DNA of 64,000 bases from Cupriavidus sp. YR651 (lineage in GTDB: Bacteria > Pseudomonadota > Gammaproteobacteria > Burkholderiales > Burkholderiaceae): NCBI RefSeq assembly GCF_900101625.1, contig NZ_FMYZ01000010.1:62001-126000 (forward strand), in the 5' to 3' direction. A program made the position numbers and the translations under genes. The notes under the pieces are model-generated. The model was not told the DNA's origin. It did no database searches and was given only the letters and a program-made list of their open reading frames with translations. Below, piece after piece: positions 42,229 through 50,785 of this stretch (position 1 is its first letter; the number at the start of each line of letters is the position of its first letter).

Positions 42229-43135
42229 GTCCCAGCTTCTTGATCAGCGCGTCCAGCTTGGCCATTTCCTCTTCGGTCAGGTCGGTCAGCGGGGCGCGTA
42301 CCGGGCCTGCGTCGTGGCCGACCAGCTTGGCGCCGGCCTTGACGATGCTGACCGCGTAGCCGTGCTTGCGGTTGCGGATGTCGAGGTACGGCAGGAAGAA
42401 GTCGTCGATCAGGCGGCCCACGGTGGCGTGGTCATCGGCGGCGATGGCGCGATAGAAGTCCATCGCGGTCTTCGGGATGAAGTTGAACACAGCCGACGAG
42501 TACACCGGCACGCCCAGCGCCTTGTAGGCGGCGGCATAGACCTCGGCGGTGGGCAGGCCGCCCAGGTAGGCCAGGCGGTCACCGAGCTTGCGGCGCACGC
42601 GCACCATCGCCTCGATCTCACCCACGCCGTCCTTGAAGCCGATCAGGTTCGGGCAGCGATCCACCACACGTTCCAGCAGGTCGGCGCCGATGCGCGAGTT
42701 GGCACGGTTGTAGACGATCACGCCGCACTTGGTGGCCTTGCAGACCTCTTCGATATGGTTGGCGATGCCTTCTTCGCTGGCTTCGGTCAGGTAGTGCGGC
42801 ATCAGCAGGATGCCGTGGGCGCCCAGGCGCTCGGCTTCCTTCGCGTATTCGATGGCCACGCGGGTCGGGCCGCCGGCGCCGGCCAGGATGGGCACCTTGC
42901 CGCGGCAGGTTTCCACCGCGGTGCGGATCACGTTGGAGTAGTCCTGCTGCGTCAGCGAGAAGAACTCGCCCGTGCCGCCGGCGGCGAACAGGGCCGAAGC
43001 GCCGTACGGTGCCAGCCATTCCAGACGCTCGATATACGTGTCCGCGCGGAAGTTGCCTTGCGCGTCGAAGTCGGTGACGGGGAACGAAAGCAGGCCGTCC
43101 GAGATAATCTGCTTGAGTTCTTGCGGTGTAGTCAT
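42221..43135 (-). CDS. kdgD: 5-dehydro-4-deoxyglucarate dehydratase
   Basis: A 304-aa class I aldolase-fold enzyme of the DHDPS superfamily. The Schiff-base Lys is in NLIGFKDG (K168) and the catalytic Tyr in VIVYNRAN (Y142). GGTGEFFSLT binds the carboxylate. It converts 5-keto-4-deoxyglucarate to 2-oxoglutarate semialdehyde, CO2 and water. The divergent gudP-like transporter and garD supply its substrate. The next enzyme, the semialdehyde dehydrogenase, is not in this window. The start at 43135 follows GGAAGAG. Confidence 0.93.
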   Translation of the reverse strand: MTTPQELKQIISDGLLSFPVTDFDAQGNFRADTYIERLEWLAPYGASALFAAGGTGEFFSLTQQDYSNVIRTAVETCRGKVPILAGAGGPTRVAIEYAKEAERLGAHGILLMPHYLTEASEEGIANHIEEVCKATKCGVIVYNRANSRIGADLLERVVDRCPNLIGFKDGVGEIEAMVRVRRKLGDRLAYLGGLPTAEVYAAAYKALGVPVYSSAVFNFIPKTAMDFYRAIAADDHATVGRLIDDFFLPYLDIRNRKHGYAVSIVKAGAKLVGHDAGPVRAPLTDLTEEEMAKLDALIKKLGPQ

Positions 43136-43558
43136 GTCGCTCTTCCTGATCGCCACATGGCGAATGTGTATGAAGGGGTGGGGCAAGCCGGTGTATTTAT
43201 CTCGCCCCATCCAGTGTTGATGGATTCGAGATAAGTCATCGTACAACTAACAACTTGACGATGCAAGAGGTCAGGGCGCAGTTGAGGGAAAACCCGGGGC
43301 ATTTCGGGGCCCTTGAGGCGAGCTATCCCGGCCGGGACGCGTCGCGCGCCATCCGCCAAACCACCCGCAAAGCCGCAAGCTGATTGAAAGGCTGAGCCAA
43401 TACGGTATGCACCACGGGACGGCAGCCCGCACCGAATCAGGGTAAACGCGCACTGTGTCTGCAGGAACCACGTCCTTATAATCCAAGTCGTACGACGACA
43501 TATCACACCGGCCCCCACGCATTTCCGCATTCAGGTCCGCCGGCTGTGAGGAGACACG
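43136..43558. promoter_or_regulatory. Divergent regulatory region of the galactarate locus
   Basis: About 420 bases with no gene. TATAAT at 43477-43482 is a perfect -10 box for the plus-strand operon, with a weak -35 (TGTGTC, 43454) at 17 bp. The palindrome GTCGTACGAC (43487-43496) lies just after it. The related TCGTACAAC occurs at 43239-43247 near the kdgD start. A shared TCGTAC(A/G)AC motif on both sides suggests one repressor for both directions, for example of the GntR family. No regulator gene is adjacent. Confidence 0.55.
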
Positions 43559-44923
43559 ATGAACTCAAGCCCTACCTCCACTGCAGCCGCCGCATCCGGC
43601 GCGCGCCGCACCAACGTCCGCTACTGGATCCTCGCCCTGATTTTCATTGTCACGACGGTGAATTACGCCGACCGTGCCACGCTGTCGATTACCGGCCCCG
43701 CGATGCGGGAGGAGTTCGGTTTTTCCGCCGTGCAGATGGGCTACATCTTCTCTGCCTTCAGCTGGGCGTATGTGATGGCCCAGATTCCCGGCGGCTGGCT
43801 GCTGGACCGCTTTGGCGCACGCCGCATCTATGCGGCCAGCATTTTCCTCTGGTCATTCTTCACCTTGCTGCAGGGCTGGCTTGGCATGTTCGCGACGATC
43901 GGCGCGGCCATGACGGTGCTGTTCATGCTCCGGTTTGCCGTGGGCCTGGCCGAATCGCCGGCGTTCCCGGCTAATGCCAAGGTGGTCGCAAGCTGGTTCC
44001 CGACGGCCGAGCGCGGCACGGCATCCGCCATCTTCAATGCGGCGCAGTACTTTGCCGCCGTGGTGTTCACGCCGCTGATGGCCTGGGTCACGCACACCAT
44101 GGGCTGGCACCACGTCTATATGTGGATGGGCATCATGGGCATGGCCCTGGCGATGCTGTGGCTCCGCATCATGCGCAGCCCGGCCACGCACCCGGCCGTC
44201 AACCGCGCCGAGCTGGAGTACATCGAGCAAGGCGGCGGCCTGATCCACATGAGCGAAGGCGCCGGCAAGGCCGACGGCAAGACGGCCGCACCCGGTGGCT
44301 GGTTCTACGCCCGCCAGTTGCTGCGGAACCGTATGCTGGCCGGCGTGTACCTGGGCCAGTACTGCATCAACGTGCTGACGTACTTCTTCCTGACGTGGTT
44401 CCCGGTGTACCTGGTGCAGGCCCGTGGCATGTCGATCCTGAAAGCCGGTTTCGTGGCCTCGTTGCCGGCCATCTGCGGTTTCCTTGGCGGCGTGCTGGGC
44501 GGCGTGATTTCCGATTCGCTGCTGCGTCGCGGCTACTCGCTGACCGTGGCACGCAAGGTGCCGATCGTTGCCGGCATGCTGCTGTCCGTGTCGATGATTG
44601 CCTGCAACTATGTGGACGCCGAGTGGCTGGTGGTCGGCATCATGGCGCTGGCGTTCTTCGGCAAGGGCATCGGCGCGCTGGGCTGGGCCGTGGTGGCGGA
44701 CACCGCGCCCAAGGAGGTGATGGGCCTGGCCGGCAGCATTTTCAATACGTTCGGCAATATCGCCGGGATCGTGACGCCGATCGTGATCGGCTATATCCTC
44801 AGTGCCACGGGTTCGTTCAACGGCGCCCTGGTGTTCGTGGGCATTAACGCGCTGGTCACCGTGCTGAGTTACCTGGTGATCGTCAAGGACATCCGCCGGG
44901 TGGAACTGAAGCACCCCCAATAA
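43559..44923 (+). CDS. MFS transporter for glucarate/galactarate-type sugar diacids
   Basis: A 454-aa anion:cation symporter-family transporter with 12 helices. It has the family opening YWILALIFIVTTVNYADRAT, and GGWLLDRFGARRIYAASIFLWS. It most resembles GudP/GarP carriers. It lies 16 nt upstream of garD and divergent from kdgD, which fixes its likely cargo as galactarate or glucarate. Imports by proton symport across the inner membrane. Confidence 0.92.
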   Translation: MNSSPTSTAAAASGARRTNVRYWILALIFIVTTVNYADRATLSITGPAMREEFGFSAVQMGYIFSAFSWAYVMAQIPGGWLLDRFGARRIYAASIFLWSFFTLLQGWLGMFATIGAAMTVLFMLRFAVGLAESPAFPANAKVVASWFPTAERGTASAIFNAAQYFAAVVFTPLMAWVTHTMGWHHVYMWMGIMGMALAMLWLRIMRSPATHPAVNRAELEYIEQGGGLIHMSEGAGKADGKTAAPGGWFYARQLLRNRMLAGVYLGQYCINVLTYFFLTWFPVYLVQARGMSILKAGFVASLPAICGFLGGVLGGVISDSLLRRGYSLTVARKVPIVAGMLLSVSMIACNYVDAEWLVVGIMALAFFGKGIGALGWAVVADTAPKEVMGLAGSIFNTFGNIAGIVTPIVIGYILSATGSFNGALVFVGINALVTVLSYLVIVKDIRRVELKHPQ

Positions 44924-44939
44924 CAGAAGGAATCCCCAA

Positions 44940-46529
44940 ATGTCGGAACTGTCGGAACGGGATACGCAGGCCGCGGCCACCGTCGCGCCGCTTTACATCC
45001 GCATACACGCCAATGACAACGTGGCGATCGTCGCCAACGACGGTGGTCTGCCGGCCGGCACGGTGTTTCCGTGCGGCCTGACGCTGGTGGAACGCGTGCC
45101 CCAAGGCCACAAGGTGGCGCTGGTCGACCTGAAGAAGGGCGACGTGGTGACCCGCTACAACGTCACGATTGGCTATGCGTTGCAGGACCTGCCGCGTGGC
45201 AGCTGGGTGAATGAACGCGTGATCGAAATGCCGGTGGCGCCCGGCCTGACCGATCTGCCGATCGGCACGCGCTTGCCGGCCCCGCTGCCGCCGCTGGAGG
45301 GCTACACGTTCGAGGGCTACCGCAATGCGGACGGCTCGGTGGGTACGCGCAACATCCTGGCCATCACGACCACGGTGCAATGCGTGTCCGGGGTAGTGGA
45401 GCACGCGGTGCGCCGGATCAAGACGGAATTGCTGCCGCGCTATCCCAATGTCGACGACGTGATCGGTCTGGAGCACACCTATGGCTGCGGTGTGGCGATC
45501 GACGCGCCCGATGCCATCGTGCCGATCCGCACGCTACGCAATATCGCGCTGAACCCGAACTTCGGCGGGACGGCGATGATGGTCAGCCTGGGCTGCGAAA
45601 AGCTGCAGCCGGATCGCCTGATGCCGCCTGGCACGATCCCGATCCAGACCGGTGCCGGCGAGGTACAGGTCGGCGTGGTCTGCCTGCAGGACGAGCAGCA
45701 CGTCGGGTTCGGGTCGATGATCGACTCGATCATGACGATGGCGGAGACCCATCTGGCAAAGCTCAATGCGCGCAAGCGCGAGACCTGCCCGGTATCGGAT
45801 CTGGTCGTCGGTGTGCAGTGCGGCGGCAGCGATGCGTTCTCGGGCGTCACGGCCAATCCGGCGGTAGGGTTTGCCACCGACCTGCTGGTGCGCGCTGGCG
45901 CCTCCGTGATGTTCTCCGAGGTGACGGAGGTCCGTGACGGGATCGACCAGTTGACCGCGCGCGCCGCCACGCCGGAAGTGGCCGAGGCGATGATCCGCGA
46001 GATGGACTGGTACGACCGCTACCTGGACCGCGGCCGTGTGGACCGCAGCGCCAACACCACGCCGGGCAACAAGAAGGGTGGGCTGTCGAACATCGTGGAA
46101 AAGGCGATGGGATCGATCGTCAAGTCGGGCAGTTCGCCGATCACCGGCGTGCTGTCCCCGGGCGAGAAGCTCAAGCAGAAAGGGCTGATCTATGCCGCCA
46201 CGCCGGCGAGCGACTTCATCTGCGGCACGCTGCAACTGGCGGCCGGCATGAACCTGCACGTGTTCACTACGGGCCGCGGCACGCCGTACGGACTGGCCGA
46301 GGTGCCCGTCATCAAGGTAGCCACGCGCAGCGACCTGGCCCGCCGCTGGCACGACCTGATGGATGTGAATGCGGGCCGCATCGCCACCGGCGAGGCCACG
46401 ATCGAGGACGTGGGCTGGGAGCTGTTCCGCCTGATGATCGATGTGGCCAGCGGCCGCAAGAAGACCTGGGCGGAGCACCACAAGCTCTACAACTCGCTCG
46501 CGCTCTTCAACCCGGCGCCGGTGACCTGA
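44940..46529 (+). CDS. garD: Galactarate dehydratase
   Basis: A 529-aa UxaA/GarD-family dehydratase. An N-terminal SAF-type domain (about 15-90) with HANDNVAIVANDGG precedes the catalytic part with GYRNADGSVGTRNILAI, HTYGCG, SLGCEKLQ and GGSDAFSG. It removes water from galactarate to give 5-keto-4-deoxyglucarate, the substrate of KdgD. The ribosome site AGAAGGAA lies just before the start. The stop is followed by an 18-bp tandem duplication and a strong terminator. No glucarate dehydratase is present. Confidence 0.94.
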   Translation: MSELSERDTQAAATVAPLYIRIHANDNVAIVANDGGLPAGTVFPCGLTLVERVPQGHKVALVDLKKGDVVTRYNVTIGYALQDLPRGSWVNERVIEMPVAPGLTDLPIGTRLPAPLPPLEGYTFEGYRNADGSVGTRNILAITTTVQCVSGVVEHAVRRIKTELLPRYPNVDDVIGLEHTYGCGVAIDAPDAIVPIRTLRNIALNPNFGGTAMMVSLGCEKLQPDRLMPPGTIPIQTGAGEVQVGVVCLQDEQHVGFGSMIDSIMTMAETHLAKLNARKRETCPVSDLVVGVQCGGSDAFSGVTANPAVGFATDLLVRAGASVMFSEVTEVRDGIDQLTARAATPEVAEAMIREMDWYDRYLDRGRVDRSANTTPGNKKGGLSNIVEKAMGSIVKSGSSPITGVLSPGEKLKQKGLIYAATPASDFICGTLQLAAGMNLHVFTTGRGTPYGLAEVPVIKVATRSDLARRWHDLMDVNAGRIATGEATIEDVGWELFRLMIDVASGRKKTWAEHHKLYNSLALFNPAPVT

Positions 46530-46562
46530 TGGTCTGAGATGGCTTGATGGTCTGCTGATGAT
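46527..46562 (+). repeat. 18-bp tandem duplication starting at the garD stop
   Basis: TGATGGTCTGAGATGGCT begins exactly at the TGA stop (46527-46544). It is followed by TGATGGTCTGCTGATGAT (46545-46562). Confidence 0.8.
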
Positions 46563-46580
46563 GAGCAGCCATCGCCGTGA

Positions 46581-46621
46581 ACGACAGCGCGCGCCAGCAA
46601 CCTGGCGCGCGCTGTCGTTTT
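46581..46621 (+). terminator. Strong terminator after garD
   Basis: A perfect 17-bp stem (ACGACAGCGCGCGCCAG and its complement) with a CAAC loop, followed by TTTT. Confidence 0.9.
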
Positions 46622-46687
46622 GACGTCCTGACGTTCCGACGCCCGCGCGCGGGGTTCCGCACGCCGACGCGGGCGCTTCCTGCCGGC

Positions 46688-47056
46688 TCAGTTGCCAATA
46701 ATCTGCTTGGCGAAAGTCGCGCGCTCCATCTCCCGAACCGTCACGGTGACCTGTACGTTCTGCCCGGCGGCGCCCGGCCGAACCGCTTCGGTAATCGCAT
46801 TGCAGACGATCTCGGCAAGCTGCTTGCGCACCGCCTGATCGCGTCCGTCCAGGATCGACAGCGTGGCGTGGACAAATGCGCGGTCGACGTTCTCCGTTCC
46901 CTGGCGGTAAGTGGATAGCGTCACGCAACGCGACTTGATATCCGGTTCCTGAAACTGCCCACTGGCCAGCAGCGCGGCGTTGGCTTCATCCAGCAGTTCT
47001 TCCTGCGAACAGGTCAGGCGGGTGTTCTCGGTGAGTTCGATGACGAGGTGCGGCAT
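46688..47056 (-). CDS. 5-carboxymethyl-2-hydroxymuconate isomerase-like protein (tautomerase superfamily)
   Basis: A 122-aa protein that starts Met-Pro (PHLVIELTEN), so Pro1 becomes the catalytic base after Met removal. The family pattern continues with FVHATLSILDGRD and the C-terminal VQVTVTVREMERATFAK. CHMI acts in homoprotocatechuate breakdown, but no other gene of that route is near, so the true substrate is open. It is convergent with garD and divergent from mgtC. Confidence 0.88.
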   Translation of the reverse strand: MPHLVIELTENTRLTCSQEELLDEANAALLASGQFQEPDIKSRCVTLSTYRQGTENVDRAFVHATLSILDGRDQAVRKQLAEIVCNAITEAVRPGAAGQNVQVTVTVREMERATFAKQIIGN

Positions 47057-47210
47057 GGCGTGTAGGCGTGAGTGGGCAGGGGAGCAAGCATCGTACGGCA
47101 ATCTGCCACAACGCGCTGCACCACGCGCCCATGACCCGCGTTAAGCTGTGGGCATCTCGGCGATTGCGGTGTATCCGTGGCCGATAATTTCCTGATGGCA
47201 TCCACCCGGC

Positions 47211-47699
47211 ATGGACCAATTCTCGCTTGACCTCTTTCTTCGCCTGCTGGGCGGCCTGGCGGCCGGGGCCATCATCGGCCTGGACCGCAACCTGCACGGC
47301 AAGGCGGCCGGCATGCGCACGCTGGGGCTGGTCTCGCTCGGGGCGGCAGCGGCGGTCACGGTGGTGGCGCAGGCGGGCCATTCGCCCGATGCGATGTCGC
47401 GCGTGTTGCAGGGCCTGCTGACCGGGATCGGGTTTCTCGGCGTGGGCGTGATTGCCCGCCACGGCGTGCATGACCGGCCGCAAGGGCTGACCACGGCCGC
47501 CGCGATCTGGCTGGCGGCGATTCTTGGTGCCGCCGCCGGCGCCGGATACTACGCCGTGGTGATCCTGTCGCTACTGCTCGGGCTGTTGCTGCTCAGGTTC
47601 GGGGGGCAGTTTGAAATGCGTCTGCATGAGCGGCTGGACAAGCCACCCGCGGAAAGTCATCCGGGGCGCCGGCAGGATCCGAAGGATCCCGACCTGTAG
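47211..47699 (+). CDS. MgtC/SapB-family membrane protein
   Basis: A 162-aa inner-membrane protein with about five helices. The MgtC signature is clear: LGGLAAGAIIGLDRNLHGKAAGMRTLGL in two parts, and VLQGLLTGIGFLGVGVI. The C-terminus is short and polar, without the ACT-like domain of virulence-type MgtC. The family is linked to growth in low Mg2+. It stands alone. Confidence 0.9.
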   Translation: MDQFSLDLFLRLLGGLAAGAIIGLDRNLHGKAAGMRTLGLVSLGAAAAVTVVAQAGHSPDAMSRVLQGLLTGIGFLGVGVIARHGVHDRPQGLTTAAAIWLAAILGAAAGAGYYAVVILSLLLGLLLLRFGGQFEMRLHERLDKPPAESHPGRRQDPKDPDL

Positions 47700-47771
47700 G
47701 TCACCCCATCTATCCTCGGGCCACCAGGTTTCTGGTCGTCCAGGCTTCTATCCCTGCGGCCGTCGATCCCT

Positions 47772-48587
47772 TCAGGCGGTGACGCCGCAGGCAGCCTCGA
47801 TCCGGCGAATGTGGTCGCACAGCAGCGGCCGTACCTTTTCCAGCAAGTGAGCCGGTGGCACGATCGCGTTGGGCCCGCTGCAGCTGAGCGTCATCGGCGG
47901 CAGCGACGGGCCCGGACGGAAAGCCAGGGCGATCGAGTTGATATCGGGCAGCCAGTCGCCGAACGACGTGGTGCAGCCCAGCCGGCGCGATTCCTCGCGG
48001 GAGTTGGAGAGGATGCCTTCGGCATGGGCAGCGCTGACGCGGTCGTCGGTGCGGAACGCGGCCAATGCCTGGCGTTGTTCCGCCGGCGGCAGCGCCACCA
48101 GGTAGGCCCGTCCGGCGGCCGTGGTCAGGCCGGAGACCCGGCTGCCCACCGCGACGCGCAGCGTCAGGTAGCTCTCCGACTGGCAGTTCTCGAAAATCAG
48201 CATGCGACCGCGATCGCGCACGATCAGCGATGCCACACCCTGCGACAGGTCCGCCAGTTCCTGCATGAACGGCCGCGCCACCGCCAGCACCTCGGCACCT
48301 TGCTGCGCCGCCGGGGCCAGGGCCAGCGCGGAACTGCCCAGGCGATAGCGCACGGGATCGGTCAACGCCTGCAGATAGCCCAGTTCGGTCAGCGTGTGCG
48401 TCAGCCGGGAGATCGTGGACTTGGGCAGGCCGCAGCGCTGCGCCAGCTCGGCATTGCCGAGTTCATTGTCGAAGGCGCGAAAACACGCCAGCACGTCCAG
48501 CCCGCGCGCCAGTGCGGTGACGAAGTGGCGGTCTTCCTTGCGATTCCCATCCTTGGGGGCGGTGAGGGTGTCTGCCTGCGTTTCCAT
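47772..48587 (-). CDS. IclR-family transcriptional regulator
   Basis: A 271-aa regulator. The N-terminal winged helix (about 20-85) includes LGNAELAQRCGLPKSTISRL. The effector domain (about 100-265) includes GLTTAAGRAYLVALPPAEQ, though the usual effector-site Cys near the C-terminus reads TLSCSGPN. It begins 13 nt after the stop of an AMP-dependent ligase on the same strand, so it is likely the second gene of that operon and controls it. Confidence 0.92.
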   Translation of the reverse strand: METQADTLTAPKDGNRKEDRHFVTALARGLDVLACFRAFDNELGNAELAQRCGLPKSTISRLTHTLTELGYLQALTDPVRYRLGSSALALAPAAQQGAEVLAVARPFMQELADLSQGVASLIVRDRGRMLIFENCQSESYLTLRVAVGSRVSGLTTAAGRAYLVALPPAEQRQALAAFRTDDRVSAAHAEGILSNSREESRRLGCTTSFGDWLPDINSIALAFRPGPSLPPMTLSCSGPNAIVPPAHLLEKVRPLLCDHIRRIEAACGVTA

Positions 48588-48600
48588 GTTCGCTTGTGTG

Positions 48601-50193
48601 TCAGGCCTTGCCGGTGGCCAGTTGCTCGCGCAGTTTTGCTTTCAGGATCTTGCCCGATGGCGCCGCGGGCAACTGTGTGACGATGCGGATTTCGGCCGGC
48701 ATCTTGTATGCCGACAGGCGGTCGCGCAGGAAGGTGCGCAGTGCGGCCTCGTCGAGCGTCATGCCGCCGCGTACCTCCACGAATGCGATGACTTCCTCGT
48801 TGCCCTCCACCGCACGGCCGACCACGGCCGACTGCAACACGGCCGGGAAGGCGTTCAGCGACTGCTCGACCTCCTCCGGATACACGTTGAAGCCCGAGTG
48901 AATGATGATTTCCTTGGAGCGGCCGACGATCGACACGGCCCCGTCGGGGTCGATGCGCGCCAGGTCCCCGGTGTGCAGCCAGCCGTCGCTGTCGATGGCC
49001 TGCGCGGTCAGGTCGGGACGGCGGTAGTAGCCCTTCATCACGTTCGGACCCCGTACCAGCAGCTCGCCGCTGCCATCCGGCAGGAGCGGCCCCAGCTGGA
49101 TTTCCACGTGCGGCACGGCAGGTCCGACAGAGCAGTCGCTGCGCGGCGATTCCACGCGCGTCTGGCAGACGGTCGGCGAGGTCTCCGTCATGCCGTAGCC
49201 ATTGTTCAGGAGGATGCCGAAGGCGTCCTCGAAAGCGGCCTTCAGTGACGCGGTGAGGGGCGCGCCCCCCGACTGCGCGATCCGTAGCGAAGGCGTGCGC
49301 AGCGATTGGCCCTGCGCACGGCTCCATTCGATGACCTTTGCGTACATGGCCGGCACGCCGTGCAGGACCGTCAGTTGTTCCTCGATCAGCGTGCGCGCCA
49401 GCTTGTCCGGCCGGAAGCGCGGTTCATAGTAGACGGTGGCGCCATTGGACAGCGGGCCCACTAGCAGCACGGACAGCCCATACACGTGCGAGATCGGCAG
49501 TACGCCATAGACGCGATCGCCCGGCTGTACGCGAGACTGCATGCGGTTGGAATGGCCGATGAACATCAGGTTGGCATGGGTCAGCATCACGGCCTTCGAC
49601 GCACCCGTGGTCCCCGTGGTGTAGATCAGCGCGGCCACCTGGTCGTGCGCATCCGCTTCCACCGGTTCCGCCACGGCGTTGTCGTCGACCGGGCTGACCA
49701 GCAGGCGGCCCACATGCGGCCACTCGGCCCACTGCGCGCCGCGCGCCAGGCCATGCTCGCGCGCCTCGGGAAAATCGTTGTCGAGATACAGCGTCACGCG
49801 GGCGCCGGCGTGTTCCACGATGTTGGCGATCTCACGCGCGGACAGCCGCGCATTGACCGGTACCGACCACGCGTCGATCGCGCTCAGCGCCAGCAGGATG
49901 ATCGCGCATCCCACGCTGTTTTCGGTGAGCAGCACCACGCGGTCGCCCCCGCGCACGCCCAGGGTCGTCAGCGTCTGGGCGGTCTTGCGCACGGCGGCAT
50001 CCAGCTCGCCATAGCGCAGCGCCCGGTGCGCATCCATGACGGCCACGCGATCGGGGTCGCTGGCAACCCACGGGGCCATGGTCTGGTGCAGGCGCTGGAA
50101 AGCGGGCAGGAAGGGAGGGAGGGTGGCGTGACCGGTACGGTCCGAGTTGTCGGTGGGGGAGGTGGGGGAGGTGGGTGTGGCGGTACTACGCAT
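48601..50193 (-). CDS. AMP-dependent acyl-CoA synthetase/ligase
   Basis: A 530-aa class I adenylate-forming enzyme. Motifs ALIYTTGTTGASKAV, NNGYGMTETSPTV, WLHTGDLARIDPDG and the catalytic Lys in APSGKILK are intact. The first 20 residues are a Pro/Thr/Ser repeat tail (PTSPTSPTD) encoded by a 9-bp tandem repeat and may be variable. An internal start at Met39 would remove it. It forms a unit with the iclR gene downstream. Substrate unknown. Confidence 0.9.
   Translation of the reverse strand: MRSTATPTSPTSPTDNSDRTGHATLPPFLPAFQRLHQTMAPWVASDPDRVAVMDAHRALRYGELDAAVRKTAQTLTTLGVRGGDRVVLLTENSVGCAIILLALSAIDAWSVPVNARLSAREIANIVEHAGARVTLYLDNDFPEAREHGLARGAQWAEWPHVGRLLVSPVDDNAVAEPVEADAHDQVAALIYTTGTTGASKAVMLTHANLMFIGHSNRMQSRVQPGDRVYGVLPISHVYGLSVLLVGPLSNGATVYYEPRFRPDKLARTLIEEQLTVLHGVPAMYAKVIEWSRAQGQSLRTPSLRIAQSGGAPLTASLKAAFEDAFGILLNNGYGMTETSPTVCQTRVESPRSDCSVGPAVPHVEIQLGPLLPDGSGELLVRGPNVMKGYYRRPDLTAQAIDSDGWLHTGDLARIDPDGAVSIVGRSKEIIIHSGFNVYPEEVEQSLNAFPAVLQSAVVGRAVEGNEEVIAFVEVRGGMTLDEAALRTFLRDRLSAYKMPAEIRIVTQLPAAPSGKILKAKLREQLATGKA
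50153..50179 (-). repeat. 9-bp tandem repeat in the 5' end of the ligase gene
   Basis: On the plus strand GTGGGGGAG, GTGGGGGAG, GTGGGTGTG. The 9-bp unit keeps frame and encodes Pro-Thr-Ser steps. Slippage here would change the length of the N-terminal tail without breaking the enzyme. Confidence 0.7.
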
Positions 50194-50436
50194 GCATGTC
50201 TCCGGCTAAGGCATCCGGTGTGATTCCACCGGTATTCGTTGGACCGGATCGTCCCATCGATTGGCGGACGCTGTCAACCGCAGTGTGGAATTGAAATTCT
50301 GCAATGCAGAATACAAAAAACTGGACGGAAAACGCGTCGATCCGTGAGGCGCGCCGTTTCAGGGTTTTTGCAACATGTCTGGCATTGTCTTGACGAAAAT
50401 ACAATGGCCGATGCGGTCTGGGATACACAACGCAGA

Positions 50437-50451
50437 TGAGAACGCTTATCA
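50437..50451 (+). promoter_or_regulatory. Fur box upstream of the siderophore-uptake operon
   Basis: TGAGAAC-G-CTTATCA matches the 7-1-7 Fur consensus TGATAAT-N-ATTATCA at 12 of 14 positions. It sits within a larger inverted repeat, CGCAGATGA (50431-50439) and TCATCTGCG (50449-50457). It is 34 nt upstream of the first gene of an iron-uptake operon, fitting repression by Fe2+-Fur. Confidence 0.8.
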
Positions 50452-50485
50452 TCTGCGTTCTCGGATAGCAGGGAAGACGCAGGAC

Positions 50486-50785
50486 ATGAAGCAGGGCATT
50501 TCGGCCGGATACCGCGTGGCAGTCGCCTCGCGCGCACTGGCCGCCATCGTGGGCGGATACGCACTGGCTGCCGTGGCGACCGGATGTCTGTCCCTTGCAC
50601 TCGTGCACGGCGCCGGATTGCCGCGTGCCGAGGCTGTTCTCACCGCCACCTTGTTGTCGTTCCTCTGGTACGGGGTGGCCGTGGTGTGGGTGTTCGCGGC
50701 GGATAGCGTGTGGCGCGCGTGGCTCGGTCTGCTGGTGCCATGCGCACTGCTGGGCCTGGGTTGGCTGACGATGCGTGGGATGTGA
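50486..50785 (+). CDS. DUF3649 membrane protein of an iron-uptake operon
   Basis: A 99-aa protein with three hydrophobic helices (about 12-40, 46-68, 75-95). Short proteins of this type (DUF3649) recur as the first gene in siderophore-receptor operons. The function is unknown. The stop overlaps the next start (TGATG at 50783-50787), so they are coupled. Fur-box control is expected. Confidence 0.8.
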   Translation: MKQGISAGYRVAVASRALAAIVGGYALAAVATGCLSLALVHGAGLPRAEAVLTATLLSFLWYGVAVVWVFAADSVWRAWLGLLVPCALLGLGWLTMRGM

